64,000 nucleotides of DNA, from assembly GCF_000972845.2 (NCBI RefSeq), contig NC_040029.1:941702-1005701 (forward strand), given 5' to 3'. Positions 23,290 through 34,965 of this stretch are shown here, one piece after another. The position numbers and the translations under genes are program-made. Position 1 is the stretch's first letter; every line of letters begins with the position of its first letter. The notes under the pieces are model-generated. The model searched no databases and had not been told where the DNA came from. It was given only the letters and a program-made list of their open reading frames with translations. This stretch comes from Larimichthys crocea. Its lineage: Eukaryota > Chordata > Actinopteri > Sciaenidae.

Positions 23290-26200
23290 CTGCAGACACA
23301 CACACATACAGGGATACACACAAACTAGTTTTAATGATGGCGACGTACGAAACAGAAGCTAAACATTGTTGGTTTCTTGTCAGAACAGAGCCATGTTTCT
23401 GCTTTATTCCCTGATCACTGGCTGACAAACACGAGTTACAGAGAGAACGTTTGTTTTTGCAGCACACTAAAGTCTGAAACACGGCTGCAAATAACTTTTA
23501 TTAGTAATTTAACTGAAACTCTTCCATCTAGACTTTTTGATGGCCTCCAGTTTCTTTCTACCAGACACTTCATTTAAACGTCAAAATGTTCAGCTCATTA
23601 GGATGTGATTCATATGGACCTTTTCAGCTACCCTTCAACACCTCCAGTCTCATTCATACTTTTAAGTTTTAATAAAGTTTCTTGGTGAAAAGTATGACAA
23701 GTCTCCGTGCTTTATACTTTATAGGTTCAGTTCAGTTTATTAGAATGTTGGTCTTCAAAACAACAGCTAGTTGTCTGACACCACACCTGTCACTTCAAAT
23801 CCTTTCACATCTCCGATCTTCACATTACAACAAAAAACCTCAGCTCTTTACACTTTTTGTCAACACCTCAACTCACTTTTATTAGGCACTTGAACTGGCC
23901 TGAATTTGTTTCAGGACTTTAATTTTAGTTTAGCCTTCCAGCTGAATTTATCACTTCCACGTCAACTGCTTTCAGTGCTTTAAAATAGATTTAACTTCAG
24001 CATTCACACTTAAATTGACAGTTCATCTTCATTCAGCTCATCTATTTAAACTTAAATTGACAGATTTTCTGTCTTTCAGAAATGTCTGATCAGCCGCTTC
24101 AACTTCTTTCAGCATTTTACTTGTAAAGTTTGAACATTTTAACATTGCACATTTCCAGCACCACCTTCAGAAAATGCATTCTTTTCTGTTTTGTGGGTTT
24201 TTTTGTTTTGTTTTTTTCCCCCAACAGTTTAATCAGCAGATTTTTTTTTCTATTAATGGATTATTTAGTCGACAGAGTGTCAGAACATTGCCTGTGGGAG
24301 TAAAGCAGCAAACCCTCTCAGCAGAAGCAGACAGCTAATGTTTGGCATGTTTGGTTAAAAAGTGACTACAACACTTGTTGTTATCAGTTTACCATTTGAC
24401 TAAGGTTTTCATTACTTGTCTTAAAAAGAAAACGAAAACAAAAAAATATAAATGCATGCCACTTGGACAAAACTGAGATTATCTGGTGAGAACAATAAAG
24501 AAACAAATGTCATTATAAAAACTGAATTAAAAGAAGGGAAAGAGTTGCAAAAACAAGTTGAATGTTTTGTAGTTTTTCTACTAATATTTCTCTGATTGCG
24601 TCTAAATGAGATGCTAGTGTGCAGCGGAGGAAGAAATAGTGCCTGAGTGGACGGTGTTTGTTTCTGTGGTAAACCTCAACATTATCTCTTGGGATAAAAT
24701 TGTACAGAATCATGGTTGGTGGTAATTTAGCCAATCAGAGCCCATTTTCCATTTCCTAACATTCAAGTGGCAGCAAAAGCTGAAACACAAACATATCTAC
24801 TGTTACACACATCAGCTTCTAAGTGGTGAGGTTGGCTAATTATTGTTTCTCCTGAGCCAGAGCCTCTGCAGGTTTGTTGTATGAATTTAGTCTGAAGGGA
24901 CTCCTACTGTGAAGAAGAAAGTGAGACCTTTTGACAAGAGTTTGTAAACAGTGGGCTAATTTGATGGCTTTCATTGTCAGAGATCTTTAAATCTGCCAAG
25001 TGAACAGATGGAGTTAAAGTAGGTGCAGAGCAGAGCCTCACTCTTCTGAACACACTGCAATCAATTATATCCCTGTTGAGATTGATCATTCATTGTTGGA
25101 AATCGCAGTTGGCAAAACAATGTGACCACAAGGTCCTTTTAGTGGCTGTGCTGGAGCTTTCAGTCCTATCACACACTCTTCTCAACAGAGCTGGCCCAGT
25201 TGCCATGGACACATAGATATTCAAATTGTCATTTTCAAGCAGAGTATTTCAGCACTGTTCATCCAGCTTTCCTTCCACATAACGAAATAAAGAACAATGC
25301 AGAGATTAGATCAATAAATGGATCAATAGTAGATCAATAAAATGAAGCATGAAGACGACTGAGTCCTTACAGTGTGGGAATCTAACCTGCAGCCCTTTGC
25401 TGTACATTATACACCCTGACTCCCTTGTTATGCTCCAATTTCTAAAATAAAGCATAATTAAAATGCTGTCACGCTGAATTATACATTATCTTTAATGATA
25501 TATCTCTGAACTATAAAATGGTAGGGTACAAAGTTTACTGTTAAAATATTTGGAATAGGTAAAAACACTGAAAGTGTAAGCAGTGTGTAAAGAGCTGAAA
25601 CATTAAGTGATGAATTGTGCTGCAGGGGTCTGATTCAGTGCTCCAGTGTCAGTTTAAGTGTATACACTAAAAGCTTTGAACGTAGAGGAGATATTGAGTA
25701 TGAACACTGGAAGCTGTGGAACTCAGAAGAGCAGAGAAAGTCTTTTTCTGTTGAAAGATGAAGATCCAAAACCTGAAAGTTTCTGAAGTGTAAGCATTGG
25801 AATTATTTCTCTATTTGTAGCAGCTTCTTTTTCATTACTCTGTAGCACCTACCTTCAAACCAGAAAAAAGTTATCAAATTAGCGAGCCGACTTTTTGGAT
25901 GGAGCTTTAGAAAAGTGCCATCTCAGAAACTGTGAAGTCAAAACAAACACATTCATACACTGAAAGCTGCACCTGCTTCTCCTTTCTCTAAGAAGACATG
26001 AAAAAAAGCTGAATGTGCGTGAGTCCAACTCACAGTTTGGTTATTTTGTTACGCTTAGCTTTCCAAGAATGAGGACTTTCTTGCATGGATGGATTACTGA
26101 ACACGGACCCAGAAGCCCAAGGGATGTAGTACTTTTTTTATTATTATTATTTCTTCGTATTTTGTATAATATTTGGTGTCAGTATGGATATATTGTAGCC

Positions 26201-26733
26201 AGAAGCTTTGGAAAGGATTTACATAGCCTGTCTTCATCTCCAACATGAGCAAAATGTTAAAGTATGAGGGGAGATTCAAACAACAGCAGCACAAAGAGTG
26301 GGTTAACCTGCATAATACACCACTGTGAAATACAAGCAGGGTGGGGGTGGTAACTACTGTAGGATAAGAGACCTTTTATGCATCAGTGTCCACACTCATA
26401 ATCTATTCAAGACATAAACAGGAATGGTAGTATCAGCTTTCCTGTCGCTGCTATAATTATGCATCCTCGCTCCTAACAAATTGCTTTGCACATTTTTCAC
26501 GAGGCAACTGAGACTCTCACACAGCCTCAGTATGATTTTTTCAAGTATCACTGTCTCCTGGACAAGTGAACCACAATAAGAAGTACACACTTGAGATAAG
26601 TTCACCTGCTTCAGATGACATTTGAATATGTAGGTTATTAAAAAACAGTCTGTATTTCCACGGACCTTCAAGTTGGGTTACGTTGCGTGGAACCACATTT
26701 TAAAAAATAGAGCTCGAGCCAGCAGCTGCCCAC
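23290..26733 (-). other. dmd: Intron 12 (3.44 kb)
   Basis: This intron lies between exons 12 and 13. It includes a T-rich tract near 24,190-24,252 and otherwise AT-rich sequence. No recognisable gene, SINE or conserved block is seen. Confidence 0.78.
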
Positions 26734-26884
26734 CTTGTGTTCTTCCACTTGGTGCTTGACATCCTCCAGGTCAGGACCCAGTGGTTGAGCCCCCATCCTC
26801 TTGATACGTGCCTCTGTCACATCCAACCAGTCTGTGAGCTGCTGCAGCTGCTGGTGCTGCAGGTCCATCAGGACCTCGTGGAGT
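26734..26884 (-). CDS. dmd: dmd exon 12 (151 nt)
   Basis: This exon spans the junction of spectrin repeats 1 and 2: LHEVLMDLQHQQLQQLTDWL, DVTEARIKRMGAQPLGPDLE, DVKHQVEEHK. The human exon has LHRVLMDLQNQKLKELNDWL and PLGPDLEDLKRQVQQHK. It has the same length. It starts with the third base of an arginine codon begun in exon 11 and ends in phase 0. Acceptor TTCCAG ends at 26,885 and donor GTGGGC begins at 26,733. Confidence 0.95.
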
Positions 26885-27960
26885 CTGGAAGCCGAGAGAC
26901 AATTGAGTGAGCTGTCAATCACATGTTGATACCTCGGGGCTTAGCCACTAACAAAAGCAGTCTTGCTCAGGAACAGTTTAGAAGGGCACAAGGTCTGGTT
27001 AAACACGCGGACGCCCCGAGCAATGGCGGCTGCTGATTTAATTGGTAGGAACGGTAAAAGCCGCCTCTCCTGCTCTTACAGTATATTCACAGCTGAGTTA
27101 TAACACAGCCCTGCTATCTTGTCTAAGTGATATTTGGTAGTCAAGGCCATGTCTGCACAGCTTTTTGCTTGAATCAACAAGATTATCAAAGGAGATAGAG
27201 GAGCGCTTAATTAAATCTGGCTCGGTGTCAGTTATCGTTGGATTCACCATAATGAGAAAGGCCACTGTTCTTTGTATCCATGAATGTTGGCTACTGTGGG
27301 GACCTTCAGTTATTGTGTAGAAGAGATGAAACTTTATTCATATGCCTAAATTAAGACAGAAAAAGAATGTAAAACCATCTTGGCCTGTACTATGAAGTGT
27401 AATACTGGATATGATTTAAATAATAACAACTGTATGTGTGTTGGAGTTCATTCACAAATCTTGAGCACAGATTAAACTAATCTTCTTTTCTTTGTTCCAT
27501 CTGTTCTTGTTGGCATGATATGGGTTTAAAAGGTTGTAAAAGAAACTTTATCAATATTTGCTTTGTATCTTTTTCCAATGGGCAGATGAATTTGGTAGAG
27601 CCAGACTAATTTTTTCAGATACTTCCAAGTCAGTTCCCAGAGAGACCCTGGATAATCCTAAAGCCGTGCTGAAAGCAGAAAAGTCTGTTGGTGATTAATA
27701 ATGGGACTTAGATTTTTCAGCCGACATTTGGCTGACAGCAAGGTACATGCACATGACACCCTTCAAGGCGTGTTAAGACAGAATCCAGACTTTGTACGAG
27801 CAGTCATCTGCGATGCAACAATCACATGAAGAGCTCAATGCTAACAGGGGGATTAGATATAATTTTCATCTGATGGTGGTGCCAGATGAAAAATCAGAAT
27901 TCAGCAATGTTATTACAGAACATGAACGTGTGCACCGTGACTTTGAAAGAGTGTATCTAC
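26885..27960 (-). other. dmd: Intron 11 (1.08 kb)
   Basis: This intron lies between exons 11 and 12. I see no repeat family, gene or strong low-complexity tract. Confidence 0.8.
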
Positions 27961-28142
27961 CTGGTCTGTCTTTCCATGCTAGCCACTCTCAGGTGCTCCC
28001 ATCGGGAGTTTAGGAGGTTCATCTGCTCCCTGACTTCCGAGTCCTCCTCCTCGCTCAGGTTCCCCTCCCCCAGCAAGGCAGCGCCGGCCCGGAGGACCCG
28101 CCCCACGCTGCCCTGGTGGGTGGTGAGCTCCACCATGTACCC
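27961..28142 (-). CDS. dmd: dmd exon 11 (182 nt)
   Basis: This exon encodes most of spectrin repeat 1: [60 protein letters not shown]. The human exon has GYMMDLTAHQGRVGNILQLG and [20 protein letters not shown]. It has the same length (60 codons plus two bases). The NSRW tryptophan is the helix-C core residue. Acceptor TTAG ends at 28,143 and donor GTAGAT begins at 27,960. GC content is noticeably higher in the 5' half than in neighbouring exons. Confidence 0.95.
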
Positions 28143-29203
28143 CTAATGAGAGATAGAAGGAAACATTTCACACACACGCATTCTCAACGACTCCACTCAT
28201 TTCGCCTAATTGCCCCTCCAAAAGAAGAGGTGTGTCTCACATCACTACTCCCATCGAATGACCCCTCTCCATTTACTTTAACTGCCCTCAAAATACATTT
28301 CCACCTCTCACCTTAGTGCTTAATCTATTTTCTCCAAGCACTTAACTTTTATATGATCCTTCTCAGGTCCCAACACAGCAAAATGGTCAGGGTTAATTTC
28401 ATTTTCAGAGCGTAAAAGTCGATAGTAAGCCAGTGGTCCTGTAAGTCCACATCCGTCAGAGTTAAATCAGCACTTACAGTTCGCTTCAAAACAGCTGCTC
28501 AGCGCTTTATCAGCTCTGATTGATAAACCACTCAAAAATCCACACATCAATTTAAAAGAAGTTGTTCCACACGTGGAGTTTCTCACTCTTACAGGCCAAA
28601 GGGAGCCTCATCTTTCTGCTTTAGGGATGTATGAATTTACTAAATACCCAAACTGTGATATTTTATTACGGTTTATTCTTTTGCTGCTTTTTCAGATGTT
28701 TGTTTGCCTTCATACAACAGAGACTGTTTTTTTTTTGGTGATGGGCCTCTTTACACTCATTACTGCCGTCTTTTCAAGCCCGTCACAGTCAGTGGAGGGG
28801 GCACATCCTTTCCTCTAACTACATGGTTTTCCTAGTTATCGGATGTGGCATGTTGTTATGGATTGATGGCTGCTATTACGTTAACTTCTTTGTTGTTGTT
28901 TTTGTCTCTGCGGCTTTGACTTTTAAGGGGGAGAATTCTTTTGTTTTACAGCTGTCGATGGAGGCATTTTATGATGGCTGCTGTGTTACCACAAACACTA
29001 TGATCTTTAAATATTTAACAACTCATTTTATAACTACATTTAACATGTAGTTGTAGTAGATTTCATGTGTTTTTCTTCTGTCAAACACACCTTTAAGTAT
29101 CATACTGATGCACTGTTGAGGAACAGTACTTGATATGTACAGATACACTATAAATAATAACAGCCCTTTCATATTACCATGACTTCTCTGCTCTGGCTCT
29201 CAC
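28143..29203 (-). other. dmd: Intron 10 (1.06 kb)
   Basis: This intron lies between exon 10b and exon 11. The T-rich open frames at 28,573-29,050 are low-complexity and unsupported. Nothing else is recognised. Confidence 0.78.
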
Positions 29204-29302
29204 CTCGTGTGTGTGGAACTGCTCCTTCACCTCCTCCACATTGTTGGAGATGGGAGGCTGACCCTGGAGCCCATCTTCAGCCGACAGCAGCCATGTCAAC
29301 AC
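29204..29302 (-). CDS. dmd: dmd exon 10b (3' part of human exon 10, 99 nt)
   Basis: These 33 codons open spectrin repeat 1: [33 protein letters not shown]. The human counterpart [33 protein letters not shown] is the second half of exon 10. Here it is a separate exon with phase 0 at both ends. Acceptor TGAAG ends at 29,303 and donor GTGAGA begins at 29,203. A 13-bp fragment of this exon (38,628-38,640) begins the duplicated block after the N gap. Confidence 0.95.
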
Positions 29303-29685
29303 CTTCAAATTCAAATGAATGGAATTAAGGGAGAAGTCTGCTGATCAACACATTCCACGAAAAGACATTAACCTTTCAAAATATCTCAAAATAATGTAGT
29401 TTTATTACTTTATTAATTACTCATTAATTTCCTACAACAGCTGGTCACTGTAGTTTCCATCTAATGTCACTCAAACAGGAGGAAACAGTGCATTTATTGG
29501 GATCCACAGTATTTCTGCCAGCTGGATGGTGTGAGTCAAAATAAACTACAGTGTGTGTAGATGGAGCTCTATGACACAGAGGAATAAAATGTGTCAGGCT
29601 GTGATGCACATTGACAATAAGACATTTTTAAGAGTGAAAAATAAAATATACAACATTTCTTTATGATCACCGTATCATATCTTAC
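29303..29685 (-). other. dmd: Additional intron inside human exon 10 (383 bp)
   Basis: This phase-0 GT-AG intron splits the LEE|VLTW codons, which are contiguous in mammalian exon 10. The donor is GTAAGA and the acceptor AAG has only a weak pyrimidine tract (it reads ATTTGAATTTGAAG). A near-copy is present at 38,641-39,025. The interval 29,470-29,520 resembles sequence in intron 20. Confidence 0.93.
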
Positions 29686-29781
29686 CTCCTCCAGTGCAGC
29701 CTGATAGCTCTCCAGGCTGGTGGAGCCTGGAGGCAGAGGACTGAGGCCCCGCTGTAGCTCCTCCTGCCCGGGAGTTAGGAA
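29686..29781 (-). CDS. dmd: dmd exon 10a (5' part of human exon 10, 96 nt)
   Basis: This exon encodes the hinge 1 end and the start of spectrin repeat 1: FLTPGQEELQRGLSPLPPGS, TSLESYQAALEE. Only the 3' half is strongly conserved with human (VNLDRYQTALEE). The 5' half belongs to the variable hinge. Acceptor CCTTAG (ending at 29,782) after a pyrimidine-rich tract is preferred. An in-frame CAG at 29,764-29,766 would give a 78-nt exon. Donor GTAAGA begins at 29,685. Both ends are phase 0. Confidence 0.9.
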
Positions 29782-32181
29782 CTAAGGAGGGGAGGGATGG
29801 CAGGCACAGGTGGAGTGTGATTGTAGAGCGGGGTGTGGGGAGACGCAGAGGAATAAAGAGTCAGGTTAGACAGAAAGTAGAGGGAATGAAGAAAGGAAAG
29901 AGGACAGATAGTGTGTTAAAAGTGAGAAGAAGGGGGCAAGGAGGCAGACAGAGGAGTAGAAAGAAAACAAGCAGCACGAAAGAAAAGGTGGGAGACGGAG
30001 AAGATAGAGAGAGATGAGGAGAGGCCTGTTCGTGTAAGCCATTACTGGTGCCGACAAGCAGTTCTGGCCTTTGTCCAACCTTAACAACTTGTCCTCTTTC
30101 TTTCCGGGTCTCTCTCTTGCCATATCTCTCTTTGTGCGCTCGCTACTCATCTGGACACTAACAACTTCTCTCTTTTTATCTCGGCTCCACGCTCCTCCTC
30201 TCACTCTATTCTTCTCTCTGGTAATAAGGTCCGGAAAAGATACACAAGGCCCATCCGCAGCGCTGATAACCATCCAGCGTCAGTCAGCGCCGCTCTCTCT
30301 TTGTGCCTGTTTTGTATCACAAATGTGTTCTGATGGTACAGAATCAGAAACATATCTGTGCATATATAAATGCCTAACAGTCCAAAACACATTCTTTACT
30401 CTAAAGCCTACCTTTACGCATGTTGTCCTTATAAAACACATTTAACTGAGGCAAACTGAGGACAAAGTATTGTAAAATGTCAACCCTGTTCCTCATATCC
30501 TTGAAAGGAAGTCTTTGCTGCAATGACAGAGTTTTTATGCAAGCTTCTGCTTTACATCCTGCGTTTCAAAGAACGGTGGGTGTGCTTATCTGACAAATTA
30601 TCTTTTTCTTTTTGCGATGCCTTTTAGGTGCCAGCCAAGTTGAGTCAAGCACCCTGCTGTCACATTAAATATTTGACACAGTCTCTGAATACATTCAGAG
30701 CAAATTATGGGGCACATTTAGTTACGGAGCCCAGGGTGATGGGCTTTGAAAATACATCTGAACATTTTGAAATGTCACGTTTGGGATGAGAAAGGACATA
30801 TTGAGGTAAGAACCAGACGGGTGAATGCACAGAAACTGTGTTTCAAACCATGAGTTTGAGATAGAGATGTTCAGAAACTTAACAGAGAAAGCTACGTTAA
30901 CCTCTTTTACTGGATATTTTGGAAAATACATTTATTTACTTTCTTGCTAAGAGTCGACTGAAAGAATCAATACCACTCTCATGTTTATATGCTAAACGTG
31001 AAGCTCGAGCCAGCAGCCAATTAGTCGAGTTTAAAGCACGGAGACTGGAAACTGAGAAACAGCTGGCTTTGACTTTGTTCAAAAGTTCAAAAATACACAC
31101 ACCAACACATCTAAAGCTCACTAATTAACACATTGTGTGTTTTTATTGAACCCTAATGCGAGCAGAGATGAAAAACCCACAGGATGTGGTTTTACAGGGG
31201 GGTTACATGATAAAACTAGTAGAGAAATCTCAGATAATGAAGAGGGCAGAGCTCAAAATACTGTTGGAAAAAACAACAAATCTCATTTCTAATAATCACT
31301 TCACTGTGAAATATCCATTGTGTTGTTACACCTATAAGATGACATGCTAATAATAGCTTGAAAGCATGCATGCTGAATTAGACATGTTACATATTTGGAA
31401 CGGTTGTTAATATTTTCTTATTCACACATTTTCACCAAGTAGCAGATGTTTTCAGATGTTTTGTTTCTTGATTCCTCAGACTTGAAAGTAGAACTTGGCG
31501 ACTGTCACTGGGCTGCTCGTAATTACAGACTGAACAATATGATGTGAACATGGCATCAGTCAGAGAATCTGTTACAGCACGTAACTCCTCATATAAACCA
31601 CGACTGGTTACTTCTGTTTGAGCACAGATTGAACAATGATTAGTGAGCTTGAGAGGTGCAGGCAGATGTATTTTATAGCACTAGCTCCCTTCCCCTCTCT
31701 CTGGTTATAGCTCCGTAGTTGAAGATATGAGTGGCACTGGTCTTCTCTGATCAGGAAAGTAAATAGCTGTAATACTAATAAGTTTTATTTGATTTATAAT
31801 GGTGCTCGGCTCAGATCAGCTAAAAAAAACTCAAGGATTGTTAAAATAAATCACATCAAAAGCAAATTACAATACATGAATGAAATTAAACATGTGATTG
31901 ACAAGCACAAGACAAAACATGTCCAACTCAACAAGTCCCATAGTTTCATAATCAGTCTTAAAATGGATTTTTTTATTCACCACAAATTAAAAAAATAATT
32001 CATTCACTGTGTTTTCTCTTGTCACAAGTACAAGGGCACAGAACTTGAATAAGGAAGATTTTTCCATGGCAGACTTGGTATGGAGGACATTTCTGTCAGT
32101 AACACAGACAACAGGGGCAGACAAAACATGCTCCGACAGATGGACTCTTGGCGTGGAGTGTTAGCACTGCGAGACACGGAC
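29782..32181 (-). other. dmd: Intron 9 (2.40 kb)
   Basis: This intron begins (transcript sense) after exon 9. It contains a dispersed repeat at about 30,915-31,155 and a possible second fragment near 31,680-31,780. Pyrimidine-rich sequence on the transcript strand at 29,790-30,030 precedes exon 10a. The block is repeated at 39,120-41,518 with many single-base differences. Confidence 0.8.
30915..31155. repeat. Dispersed repeat, teleost type, opposite orientation
   Basis: The landmarks are 'tatttactttcttgctaagagtc', 'accactctcatgttta', 'gaagctcgagccagcagccaattag', 'gagactggaaactgagaaacagctggctttgactttgttc' and 'catctaaagctcactaattaacacattg'. These are the reverse-complement order of landmarks at 14,060-14,345. 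A copy with small indels lies at about 40,235-40,465 within the duplicated block. Confidence 0.7.
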
Positions 32182-32310
32182 CTGATCAGTAAAACGCCTC
32201 CTCTTTTGCTCGGGCGACTTGACATATGCAGCCTGGGTGTAGGCATAGCTTTTATAGCGAGGCTGAGGGGAGGGACTCCGCACTCGCCCCTGAGCCACAC
32301 TCACTGTGAT
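32182..32310 (-). CDS. dmd: dmd exon 9 (129 nt), hinge 1
   Basis: This exon encodes hinge 1: ITVSVAQGRVRSPSPQPRYK, SYAYTQAAYVKSPEQKRRRF, TDQ. The human exon reads ITVSLAQGYERTSSPKPRFK-SYAYTQAAYV. SYAYTQAAYV is diagnostic for dystrophin as opposed to utrophin. It has 43 codons, the same length as human, and phase 0 at both ends. The C-terminal half (KSPEQKRRRF) is more basic than in mammals. Acceptor CTCAG ends at 32,311 and donor GTCCGT begins at 32,181. Confidence 0.96.
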
Positions 32311-34165
32311 CTGAGAGAGAGATGGAGAGAATAGGACAGAGAAGGAGGAAAGGAGAGGAAGAATAAGAGAGGCGAAAGAATGCAAAACACAGAGCGAAAG
32401 ATCCAGAAGCCAAATTATACAGAAGAAGCAGCAGAAAATGAAGGTAGAAGGCAAGAAAATGGGACAGGAGTGTGCAGGGAGAGAGTGATGAGAAATTAAG
32501 ATGAAGGACGAGAAAGAGAAGCAGAAAAGAGGAGAAAAAAGAAACATGAATAATCACACATAAGCTCTGTTTCCATCCAAATGTCAAGCTAATTTTAGGT
32601 GAACTTTCAGTACGGCATGAATGAAAAAAATAAAATACAGATGGGGTGCGTTTCTATCACCAGTGTGTCAAAAAGCACATTTACGAGAAAAATGGAACGT
32701 CTCAAAAATGAATATTGGGCGAGTAGTAATTTACTTTGGTTTCAGCAAAACGTTCTAAATGTTGCCATATTTCATGCTCTCTGAAGATGAAAACAGAGAA
32801 ATGCTGCAATAAACAAAGCTGTATCAGGGACCTTATACAGCTCAGAGAGCTGGTGGAGGACTAACAACATTCCTTTAAACTCAAAGTCACTACATGAGCT
32901 GTTTTATCTCTTAATGTGACACTGAAGCATTTTAATCAGTTAACAAAATGTATGTTGTAAGCTCACTATAAAAGCAGTAAAACACATCGCTGCTCAGGGC
33001 GATACACTCAGAGGTTTTTACTTGGTCTGATATGTCCATTAGATAATGGTGGATAATGTTAGCAAATGTTTGAGATTATTATTATCATCTTGTGCCGAGA
33101 GCGGCAGCTGGAATGTTAACGCTGATGCATTAATGTGTAAGTAGCATTTTACTGCTGTGGTTTGTCACGGTGGAGTTAGTTTGAATTACTTTATATACTG
33201 TTTAAAACCTGCCCACATATTAAAAAGGCATGTCTGTCTATAACTGAGTTGAAGTTCTAAAAAGCTGCAGAAATAAGAAATAGAAATAGAAAATCATTTG
33301 AAAGTTCATTAGCAGTGAAATCAGCCGAAAATGTTGGAAATAAATAATTGAATACAGAAATTATGTTCACTGTTCAAAATAAGAAAATGGGACTTTTGAA
33401 CATAGTCGGCCGTCAAAATAAATGTAGTGGATCTGAAGTTTAAAGTAGCATAAAATAGAAATACTTATCGTCAAAAACCTGAAATATAGTACAATGTTAT
33501 TGCTGATTATGTTTTTTTTAAAGATAAAGAAACAGGAATTATCCGATTAGAAATTCCGGTTTTCAAATGTGATACTACTTGATAGAATCCATGGATGGAA
33601 ACCCAGCTACAGATAATGCAGACATGAGAGAGAGAGAGCGACAGACAGACAGACGTGTTATGCAGAAGATGCGGACAGAATGAATAACAGACAGTAGCAG
33701 AGTCAGAGCTGATGTTGTTGTGAGCAGCTCCACCACAGATCGACCACACCCATCGAGACACCGACAGCTTTCCTGACTCTCTTTGCGTTGGCTGAAAGTC
33801 ACCAGTTTTACTTGGTTTTCTCTCCAGGAGTGGAGGTGGCTGGTCTGTTCGGGGATCGACATCCTGCTTCACACTCAGGCAGATTTATTCCAAACTAGCA
33901 GCAGCAGCTCTGTGAAACTGCGGTCCTCAGCAATTTACCATCATCTGTCATTTATTGGCCAGCAAACAACTGACTGACTTTTACTTTCATGAGCTCTCAT
34001 TAAGAGTTTACAATGAGAACGCTGTGAGTTGAACTTGAGATTTCAGATAAGGTTGTTTTACTTTTTTTAGTTGATACAAAAGTTGTGGTAGTAGTTGCAA
34101 GTAGTAGTTAACACTCTTCCAGGCAGAACTTTAGAGTTTAAGAGTTGTTATTTCTGGTAGCTGAC

Positions 34166-34460
34166 AGGGCGGCTGTAGCTCAGGAGGTAGAGCGGGTCAT
34201 CCACTAATAATAACCCTAACACTCCAGCCTGCATGTCCAAGTGTCCTTGGGCAAGATACTGAACCCCAAATTGCTCCTGGACGCCGTAGCATCAGTGTGT
34301 GAATGTGTATGAATGGTAAGCTCCTTCAAACTGATGAGCAGTTGGCACCATGCATGGCAGCCAATGCCATCAGTGTGTGAATGGGTGAATGAGGTAGTGT
34401 AAAAGAGCTTTGAGTGGTCGGAGGACTGGAAAGGTGCTATATAAGTACAGTCCATTTACC
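34166..34460 (+). mobile_element. tRNA-derived SINE with conserved central block (V-SINE-like)
   Basis: The element begins 'ggcggctgtagctcaggagg', an A-box-like tRNA start. It continues with 'gtgtccttgggcaagatact', 'cagttggcacca' and 'gaatgggtgaatgaggtagt', and ends 'ctatataagtacagtccatt'. I recognise the arrangement from abundant fish SINEs. The B-box region expected after 'catccactaataataa' is missing or decayed, so pol III activity is unlikely. A second copy lies at 43,466-43,750 in the duplicated block. Confidence 0.8.
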
Positions 34461-34664
34461 ATTTAGTTGGTGCATCTGTGTCATTCCTGTGGTTATTTTT
34501 CTAGCTGGCTACTATGGTAACAATATCCTTAACCCCAACAAAGAAGCTCTGATTAGTCAACAAGCAGAAAATATCTATTTTTAGTTAGTAATGACTAATT
34601 AGTTGATTATTGCCAAGCATTAAACAGTTAAATAGTCTTTATTTATTTAAAGGAATGGTTCATA

Positions 34665-34765
34665 TAACATTATAAAGAGTTCAGTTTAGACCTGCTCTGC
34701 ATAGAGTCATGAGATAACTTCTGTTAGGATTGGGTGCTATATAAATAAAACTGAATTGAATTGAA
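34665..34765 (+). mobile_element. Retroelement 3' end with (GAATT)n tail
   Basis: The sequence 'gagataacttctgttaggat' followed by 'gctatataaataaaactgaa' and GAATT units is typical of 3' termini of common fish LINE/SINE elements. Only the 3' end is visible. A copy lies at about 43,965-44,063. Confidence 0.65.
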
Positions 34766-34794
34766 GCTACAATGTGTTAATTATTGAGCTGCAG

Positions 34795-34965
34795 ATAAGT
34801 TGCTGTGGATTTTGTCACCTCTGGACAGAGTCAGTCTTCATACTTTATGCTAAGCTAAAGTAATTGATTCCCAGGAATAGCTCCATAGTTAACTCCCGGA
34901 TATTAGAGTGGCATCATTTTCTCATATAACGCTTGGCAAGAAAGCAAAATGCTGAACATCGATTA
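34795..34965. repeat. Dispersed repeat, third copy
   Basis: The landmarks 'cctctggacagagtcagtct', 'ctttatgctaagctaaagta', 'agctccatagttaactcccg' and 'cgcttggcaagaaagcaaaa' match the family at 14,060-14,345. A copy lies at about 44,095-44,265 in the duplicated block. Confidence 0.65.

Noticed and set aside
22863..23414. 183-codon plus-strand open frame
   Set aside because: It is antisense to exon 13 and flanking simple repeats; no family resemblance.
34166..34240. Functional tRNA gene
   Set aside because: The A-box-like start is followed by SINE body sequence and lacks a B box and cloverleaf, so it was called a SINE.
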